From positions 1,302,001 to 1,366,000 of the forward strand of contig NZ_CP073100.1 of the NCBI RefSeq assembly GCF_018137965.1: 64,000 nt of DNA, read 5' to 3'. Both the position numbers and the translations under genes were made by a program. This document shows positions 58,901-64,000 of the stretch, piece after piece. Source of the stretch: Luteolibacter ambystomatis. Its GTDB lineage: Bacteria > Verrucomicrobiota > Verrucomicrobiia > Verrucomicrobiales > Akkermansiaceae. Each line of letters opens with the position of its first letter. Positions within the stretch are counted from its first letter, which is position 1. The notes beneath the pieces are model-generated. The model made no database searches and was not told the origin of the DNA. It saw only the letters and a program-made list of their open reading frames with translations.

Positions 58901-60838
58901 CTGTGCTGGCTGACTCTTTTGATAGGAGTGGTGGTGGTGGCCTTGTTGCCTGGAAAGCTGCTGGCGGCCACCCATCTGGCGGTGATTCTGGTGCTCGCCT
59001 GGGTTTGGCAGGAAGCCGTGCGGCGTGAAGCCGGAAGCGATCCCTGCAAGCAAGGGGTGATTGTGAGGAACCGCCTTTCACGCGCGCTCGGTGAAGCGCT
59101 GTTGATGCTGGTAGTTGTGGCCGGATGGGTGGTGGTGGATACTTTCGCCCGATCCGCCGCGGGAACCCAGGGAATACCCGGCACCTTGGCCATTGTCAGT
59201 GCTTCCCTCGTTCCGTTCCTGCCGGTGTTGCGAGCCGTGTTTTCCAAAGTGTTCAAACAACTCGATGGACGGAACAAAAAGGAAGGAACCGGCATGCTCG
59301 CCTTCATCGGGGGCTTCATTGGTTATCCCATTGCCATCGGGTTGCTTTTCATCATCGACGTGGCGTGCCACTGGATGTTCGACCACCACTATTCATGGGG
59401 ACTGAGCGTGACCGCGATCGCAGCGGTCTTTTCGTTCCTGGTTGGCCGGGCGTTTGATTTCCTGAACCTGTCCACCCTGCAGGCGCCTTACGCGGCACGG
59501 TTGACACGGACATTTCTAGGCGCGTCCAATCAGAAGCGCGTCTTTGGATCGGAGAATGACGGCGGGGGCGATGTGCAGCTGGCTCATCCGGGGGACGACC
59601 TGCCATTCCACCAGTATCATCCGGAGCTTCAAGGCGGACCACTGCATCTGGTGAATGTATGCGTGAATGAAACCGTGGATGCGGTGTCGGAGCGGGAGGT
59701 CCGCGAGCGCCAGGGCATATCCATGTGCGTGGGCCCCCACGGGGTATCGACGGGCCGCCGCTTCCACAGCCTGTGGACGAAGCCTGGGAATATATCCAGA
59801 TGGCAGAAGCTGCGCCTGCGTTTGGAGGGACTGGACGGAAGAGGAGATGACCTGACCGCCCTAAAGCCTGTCATTCCTCCGGAGAACCCGAATGCATTCC
59901 ATGTGTTGGGCAATCGCAATGGCACGGTCGCTCCGGTGGAATCCCTCACGCTCGGTAACTGGCTGGGTATTTCCGGGGCGGCTTTCAGCACGGGGATCGG
60001 ACGCGGCACGCGCCGTGGGATGTCCCTCCTCATGGGCATCGTGAACGCCCGGCTGGGCTACTGGTGGGACAGCGGCATCGGTGCTGGAGAGCGACCTGGT
60101 CGCTACCCGCGGTCGCTGTGGCGAAGGCTGAAGGACCTGCCGGGATTTTTGTTCCGGGTTCAGTCGTTGCTGCTTGCCGAATGGCAGGGAATCTTCGGGG
60201 GGCCCTCCAAGCGTCTGTGGCAGTTGAGCGATGGCGGCCATTTCGACAATACCGGCCTCTATGAACTGATCAGGCGTCGTGTCCCATTCATGATGTTTAC
60301 CGATGGCGCTTGTGATCCGGACTATCGCCATGAGGATCTGGCCCGGCTCGCCCGTCAGGCCAGACAGGACTTCAATGCCTCCATCGAATGGATGGAACCC
60401 GGCGGCACGGCAGGGAACCGGAATTGGAACGACTTTTTCGGGACGTTGCCTCCTCCCAGCCTGGTTGAGCGATGGGCGGATCCTGCACGTCTTGGATCCT
60501 TGAAGGAAATCGGGGCGGCTGGAGCATGCCACGGCGCATTGGCACGGGTGACTTTCGGTCCGGATCCCTCGCCTTATGCCCACGCCCATGGCAACCTGGA
60601 GATCCCCTTTGATGAAGAGGTCCGGCCGGGGAAAGAGGAACGATATGGAGAAGCCGAGTGCTGGATACTTCTCCTCAAGTCAAGTTTGACGGGGAAGGAA
60701 TCCCAGGACGTGACGAGTTATGCCGCGTTCCATCCCGCGTTTCCTCAAGACACGACGGTCGATCAGTTCTTCGATGACGAGCAATGGGAAAGCTACCGCG
60801 CCCTGGGCGAGTCGATCGGAGAATCACTGCTCCGTTAG
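55937..60838 (+). CDS. Fusion of GMC flavo-oxidoreductase and membrane-inserted patatin phospholipase
   Basis: A 1633-residue protein. Residues about 20-760 are a GMC oxidoreductase. YIIVGSGAGGGPLAARLALG binds FAD, GCTGHHAMIMIAP and GGAFNTPQLLMLSGVG are family signatures, and TQAWGHHACGTCRIG carries the active-site histidines. From about 795 a patatin domain begins: MALSGGGIRSATFSLG, STVSGGGYVGGF near 838, then about six to eight membrane helices (908-1181), and LSDGGHFDNTGLYEL near 1431. No stop or frameshift lies between the parts. The ATG 55937 lacks a strong ribosome site. No signal peptide is visible. The fusion suggests oxidation and lipid hydrolysis on one substrate or one signal. Confidence 0.85.
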   Translation: MNQETDQEMDVAKAGEPGESPFDYIIVGSGAGGGPLAARLALGGKQVLVLESGGDPHTASGSPIFPRSWPGEVHSVPGYHGAATEDPDMAWMFSVRHYEDDATQQKDHKYNKATDPNGKPGTPVPDRFLDPEEGRAREADPVKRGIFYPRSAGIGGCTGHHAMIMIAPNDRDWNAIADLTGDDSWRAGQMQGYFAKLEHCLYVSTYHKALRKLLGLIYVAWQKVAFVIDPRTALDEGGHGKSGWLPTSFIDPDLVEGIAKKDKEFFNILARTAISVLHGSNPLLMMLKKALFQARVIQYLDPNDRNTRRTKPEGVFLIPVGIAPPPEEAWPTSMGKGSPQRIGVREFLMRTQDELNRRAAQGEACGRLVIVPEVHVKRVIFDSSFAGGPPRAIGVEAVKGKYLYKASPLFSNPPAGSEVSYFTKAGGEVVLSGGAFNTPQLLMLSGVGCVEDLQKFGIEGPRDRDGKAVAEIVDLQGVGRNLQDRYEVSIVSEMARDFETLRTVSFCPGDDNDHAAKLWREGKGGLYGTNGGALAVMRRSSVLGEDQPEPDTFTFGAPAAFRGYYWNWSRELLRRDIGGSGDERKLWTWVILKAYTDNNGGTVRLCSNSSFDAPEICFHSFLEGPSEQGAMNDTKALVDTVRFFRQINARNPEQFINEIQPGSRIQDDSPEMDEWVRTQAWGHHACGTCRIGSDPWRRDTGALIDKGAVLDSKFRVHGVENLRVVDASVFPSIPGYFILAPLLMVSEKAADTLLRDDLETIYPQALREAEWKAIRKRRTKARAGDRAAAAKSGGAWEDRPKDIVGMALSGGGIRSATFSLGILQAMAKRDGLRHVDMISTVSGGGYVGGFIGRLFTRPMVTAAADPAGRVQDILKTPSGPMAWLRNHANYIAGSGMEDLKMNLGVYFRNVLTVHLVIGSLIFALFSVLRIVADELPFPTAGLSLAGLPVSGWWWLAAGILELAVLPLLLGYWLAPKSGASRPYPFFALLCWLTLLIGVVVVALLPGKLLAATHLAVILVLAWVWQEAVRREAGSDPCKQGVIVRNRLSRALGEALLMLVVVAGWVVVDTFARSAAGTQGIPGTLAIVSASLVPFLPVLRAVFSKVFKQLDGRNKKEGTGMLAFIGGFIGYPIAIGLLFIIDVACHWMFDHHYSWGLSVTAIAAVFSFLVGRAFDFLNLSTLQAPYAARLTRTFLGASNQKRVFGSENDGGGDVQLAHPGDDLPFHQYHPELQGGPLHLVNVCVNETVDAVSEREVRERQGISMCVGPHGVSTGRRFHSLWTKPGNISRWQKLRLRLEGLDGRGDDLTALKPVIPPENPNAFHVLGNRNGTVAPVESLTLGNWLGISGAAFSTGIGRGTRRGMSLLMGIVNARLGYWWDSGIGAGERPGRYPRSLWRRLKDLPGFLFRVQSLLLAEWQGIFGGPSKRLWQLSDGGHFDNTGLYELIRRRVPFMMFTDGACDPDYRHEDLARLARQARQDFNASIEWMEPGGTAGNRNWNDFFGTLPPPSLVERWADPARLGSLKEIGAAGACHGALARVTFGPDPSPYAHAHGNLEIPFDEEVRPGKEERYGEAECWILLLKSSLTGKESQDVTSYAAFHPAFPQDTTVDQFFDDEQWESYRALGESIGESLLR

Positions 60839-60976
60839 AACGGTGCTGAATTGAAAGCGATGATGCGGATTGAGTGGAATTTCCGACGTGACAGTTAGGT
60901 GTGGGATGAATTGCGTGAATAACTTGAAACCTGAAAACATGCTTTTCTCCTCTGAATATCATTTTACGATTTCCGA

Positions 60977-63469
60977 ATGAAGCCGCCCCCCCAAGGCCTG
61001 TCTCCGGTCCGGATCTATGTGTTGTGGCATCCTGAATTCGATGCCCAGGCGGATGCTGCGGGATCGAACCAGTCATCCGAGTCCGGAAAAAGCGCTCCCC
61101 GGGGGCTGACCATTGCGAGGAGGTTGTATCACTGGTTCCGGCTGGAAAACATGGAGGGCATCCCGGTCTATTTCCGAAGTGCGGCGGGTGAGCAACCGGA
61201 TGGCAGCCCTCTGAAAAGCCCGCCTCCGATTTCGGAGGATTGCCGGATCAACTACATCATTCCGCTGATTGACGCGAACATGGTCGCTTCGCCGGAATGG
61301 CGGCGGTATGTGGCCGAACTGGCCGCGAAGCATGGAGCATCAGGGGGATGCACCACCAGGGTGTTCCCGGTGGCGGTCGATCCGGTGGCCTACAACATGC
61401 CGGAGTCGATGAGAAAACTGAACTTCATCCGGCATGACATGCGCCAGCCTTCGGAAGTGGCGGACATGAAATTGATTGCGAAGCTCACTGAGGTTCTTTG
61501 CCGCGATATGAGATTTTATCTCCAGCAGCAGAGCGCCGGTGGCCGGATGCAGCAGGTGCCGGGCAAGCTCAAGATCTTCCTCAGCCACGCCAAGGCGGAC
61601 GATACGAGGGAAGCGGTGAAGCTGAAAGAATTCATCCAAGGAGAAACCCAGTGTGAGGCCTTCTTCGACGAGACGGACATCGCCTCCGGCTACGACTACG
61701 AAGAAGTTCTGAAGAAGGCGATCACGGAGGATTCGGCGGGGCTGATCGTCGTCCAGGGAGATCACTACGCGGATCGTCCGTGGTGCCGGAAAGAGATCCG
61801 GGACTTCCTCCAGCCGGTACCCGATCCCCTTGTGAAGAGGCGGAGAAACCGCATGTTCATCATTCCACCGGTGGTGGTCGTGCAGACGATGCAGGGGAAG
61901 CAGATCGCGCGGACCATTCCCGAACTCGGCCACGCTCCATGTGTGCGTTGGCAGGACGATTCGCCCCGCTTCGTGGTGACGACGCTGTTGCGCGAGATCC
62001 TGTTGGGCATGTTCTATCGTCTGATCGGCATTGGATTGGCGAACCGGGGAGGAGGTGCGGAGTGCGTCGTCATCAACCGCACTCCCGATCCTGTCATGGT
62101 CAACCGCCTCATCTCGTTTCCCCAAAAGAAATCTCCGGCCGATCATGGTGGTGCCACAATTGAGAAGATCATCCATCCCGGTTACGGTCTCAGTCTGATG
62201 GAGCGCCAGGGGCTGGAGATGGCGTTTCCCAAGGTCAAGTTTTACTCCTATTCGGAACTTTCCATAGTCTCACCCGCGGGCGGTGGTTGTCTGGAAGACG
62301 TGGGCAGTCTCGATGGCAAGGTGTTTTCCGTTTCCGTGGGGGATGCGTCCGACGCCCTCGTCAATGGCATGGGGGACGAGCACAATCAGGAGCTGCTGCT
62401 GCGCCTTTTGCGCCCGCTTCTGCGAAAACGCTCGTCCGTTCTCTATGGTGGTGCCGTGCCCTGTGCGCACGTTTCTTCCGAGCCTTGGAAGGAACGGGTC
62501 AACTTCACGGGGGTGATTCTTCATCTTCTTCTTTCGGAACGCTCTGCAGACAAGAGCGGCAAGGGGCCGGGCACCCGCCTCTTCAATCTCAGCGCCGGGC
62601 TATCCAGCCGGGCGATTACCCGGCAGGTGATCGCCCAGTGGACGGATGTATGTTCATTCATACCTGTCGATGAGAAGACGGCCGGGCTCGAACCGATCCC
62701 ACCGGTGCCCAAACCCGACAGTCGTATGGGATCCGAAGAACTGACATTGGGTGAAAAGAGGAAGATCAAAAAGGAGGACCTCGCCAGGATGGAAAAATAC
62801 CAGCGTATCAAGCTGGCAACGAACGCGGCCTGCCTGACCGTGATGAGGCGGACAGCCTGCATGTCCATGCCATGCGTGCTGCCGGACAAGCCCGTTGGCA
62901 GGTCGCAGAATCTGAAGGTCAAAACCTTCGCACACCTGTTTCTGGGAGGAAAAATCCTGGGATACTCCGGAATCATTCCCGGCGTTTTCGAGGAGATGCT
63001 CCATGCCTTCGAAGCCGGGAAGCCGGTTTTCGTGATCGGTGAAAGCCGCGGTGCCAGCGGCCTGGTGGCTCGTTGGCTGGCATATCCTCCGAAAAGCCGT
63101 CCTCCTGAACTGACCGTGGATTACTATCTGAAGGAGACTTCCCCCGGGGATGAAAGCTGCAATGAGCGTTTCAAGATCATCCGCGAAGGGCTGCAAGCCA
63201 TGACCTATCCGGGAAAATTGACGCCCGATGAAGCTTTGGACCGCCTCTGGAGTTTCATCCGGAACGCCAACTCACAGAAGAAGGTGGCCGAACTCCTGCG
63301 CAACGGACTCAACGGATCGCAGAATCACCGGTTGCTCACCAGCGGATCCTCGAAGGAAATCTGTCCGCTGGTGTGGACGGGTATCAACGAACTCACCAAA
63401 TCTTCCGGCAATTCCAATGCGGTTGCGAGAAAGACCGTACCTCGCAAGCGGAGTCCGGGTGGAAGATGA
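60977..63469 (+). CDS. TIR-TIR-SLOG protein, putative NAD-linked effector
   Basis: An 830-residue protein. Residues about 10-170 look like a divergent TIR domain (RIYVLWHPEFDAQ.., SPEWRRYVAEL). A clear TIR domain follows at about 197-300: LKIFLSHAKADDTREAVKLK, FFDETDIASG and ADRPWCRKEIRDFL, where the glutamate of WCxxE is the expected NADase residue. The C-terminal half, about 445-730, has SLOG features (VFSVSVGDASDALVNGMG, SSVLYGGAVPCA, VFVIGESRGASG). SLOG domains bind nucleotide signals in Thoeris ThsA and related effectors. NAD cleavage triggered by a bound nucleotide is the inferred activity. No signal peptide or membrane segment. Confidence 0.78.
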   Translation: MKPPPQGLSPVRIYVLWHPEFDAQADAAGSNQSSESGKSAPRGLTIARRLYHWFRLENMEGIPVYFRSAAGEQPDGSPLKSPPPISEDCRINYIIPLIDANMVASPEWRRYVAELAAKHGASGGCTTRVFPVAVDPVAYNMPESMRKLNFIRHDMRQPSEVADMKLIAKLTEVLCRDMRFYLQQQSAGGRMQQVPGKLKIFLSHAKADDTREAVKLKEFIQGETQCEAFFDETDIASGYDYEEVLKKAITEDSAGLIVVQGDHYADRPWCRKEIRDFLQPVPDPLVKRRRNRMFIIPPVVVVQTMQGKQIARTIPELGHAPCVRWQDDSPRFVVTTLLREILLGMFYRLIGIGLANRGGGAECVVINRTPDPVMVNRLISFPQKKSPADHGGATIEKIIHPGYGLSLMERQGLEMAFPKVKFYSYSELSIVSPAGGGCLEDVGSLDGKVFSVSVGDASDALVNGMGDEHNQELLLRLLRPLLRKRSSVLYGGAVPCAHVSSEPWKERVNFTGVILHLLLSERSADKSGKGPGTRLFNLSAGLSSRAITRQVIAQWTDVCSFIPVDEKTAGLEPIPPVPKPDSRMGSEELTLGEKRKIKKEDLARMEKYQRIKLATNAACLTVMRRTACMSMPCVLPDKPVGRSQNLKVKTFAHLFLGGKILGYSGIIPGVFEEMLHAFEAGKPVFVIGESRGASGLVARWLAYPPKSRPPELTVDYYLKETSPGDESCNERFKIIREGLQAMTYPGKLTPDEALDRLWSFIRNANSQKKVAELLRNGLNGSQNHRLLTSGSSKEICPLVWTGINELTKSSGNSNAVARKTVPRKRSPGGR

Positions 63470-63525
63470 TCAACCATCCGATGTGCTGAATCCCTTGGAA
63501 AGAGCCGCTTTCAATCATTCCCACC

Positions 63526-64000
63526 ATGGCATCCCCATACGCAATTTTCACCAGCTACTCCACGGTCGATGGCCAGGCTTTGAAGGGAGCCCCATTCCAG
63601 AAATTCTGCCGGACTTTGAAGGATCTGGTGACCGTGAAGACGGACGCGGCAAGGACCAATTGGTCCTTCGTGGATCAATACGGCATCAAGAATGGTGATG
63701 ACTGGAAGGACGTGCTTGTGGAAGCCGTTCGTACTTCCGAGGTGCTCGTCTGTCTGATCTCGCCCCGCTATCTGGGAAGTGTCTGGTGCGGAAGAGAACT
63801 CGAGGTTTTCGTCAGGCGCATGGGAAAACGGGCAGAAGAATTGCCGCCGCCCGCCGCCAATAATTTCATATTTCCCATCTGGTGGGAGAAGCCTCGCGAC
63901 CGCGAGACGCTTCCGAAGAAACTCGGGCGCTTCAATCCATACGATCAAGGCTATCCGCGCAGCTATTCCGAAAAGGGTCTCCGTCAACTGATCGCGCTGA
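63526..64000 (+). CDS. TIR-domain protein (3' end cut by window)
   Basis: ATG 63526 opens a frame of at least 158 residues, 56 bases after the TIR-SLOG gene. MASPYAIFTSYSTVDGQALK begins the TIR fold. SEVLVCLISPRYLGSVWCGR followed by ELEVF contains the WCxxE catalytic signature. IFPIWWEKPRD and GYPRSYSEKGLRQLIAL continue a pattern like TIR proteins of the FxsC kind. The C-terminal part lies outside the window. As third gene in the same direction it probably belongs to the cytochrome/GMC/TIR set. Confidence 0.8.
   Translation, partial: MASPYAIFTSYSTVDGQALKGAPFQKFCRTLKDLVTVKTDAARTNWSFVDQYGIKNGDDWKDVLVEAVRTSEVLVCLISPRYLGSVWCGRELEVFVRRMGKRAEELPPPAANNFIFPIWWEKPRDRETLPKKLGRFNPYDQGYPRSYSEKGLRQLIAL

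Overview
The window is bacterial, with a GC content that looks to be in the high fifties by eye, and frequent TTG/GTG starts. No marker gene fixes the taxon. The mixture of protein families would suit the Verrucomicrobiota or a relative, but that is a weak inference. Positions 1 to about 43.6 kb form an integrative, probably mobilizable, element next to a tRNA gene with anticodon CAT. From about 43.7 kb to the end is chromosomal or older accessory DNA.

1-5.5 kb is plasmid/ICE-like housekeeping. It holds a short plasmid-type protein, a RES-domain protein, a methylase-fold protein lacking the NPPY motif with a partner, a phage/plasmid-type small protein and an ArdC-like anti-restriction protein. 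Two of these genes share a 5' leader that appears to fold into a conserved structure. 5.6-16.2 kb looks like a defence region: a zinc-ribbon protein, a NACHT NTPase with an N-terminal nuclease-like domain and C-terminal pentapeptide repeats, a self-regulated Fic protein with three operator half-sites, and a giant sacsin-like ATPase ending in a DUF3883-type nuclease domain. 16.3-24.6 kb contains two minimal tyrosine recombinases. Each is enclosed by a pair of inverted recombination-site-like palindromes (10-bp arms, 8-bp spacer). Between them lies a UPF1-like helicase. 24.6-33.7 kb is cargo: a PLD-family protein, a divergent non-specific nuclease, a DUF4238 protein, a secreted metalloprotease with ricin-type lectin domains, and small lipoproteins. 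33.7-43.6 kb is the transfer and integration module: a MobF relaxase with two coupled downstream genes, a STAND NTPase, an excisionase-like HTH protein and a tyrosine integrase beside tRNA-Ile2(CAT).

A 20-bp element, CTAC-N6-CGGTAAAA, occurs six times, always between genes of the mobile element. In five cases it points into a nearby gene. It is either a shared regulatory site or a cargo-boundary site.

43.6-64 kb begins with a tRNA-like 3' fragment and an RHS-core operon of three genes that overlap as ATGA. It continues with a large gene set I do not recognise as a described system. On one side are a membrane-inserted patatin phospholipase and an exported amidohydrolase. Divergent from them are a dihaem cytochrome c with membrane helices, a GMC oxidoreductase fused to a second membrane-inserted patatin, a TIR-TIR-SLOG protein and a further TIR protein cut by the window end. 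The two paralogous patatins, the redox pair and the NAD-linked TIR/SLOG proteins make this the best candidate for a new multi-gene system here. The recombinase cassettes with their own inverted sites are the clearest novel DNA-level structure.
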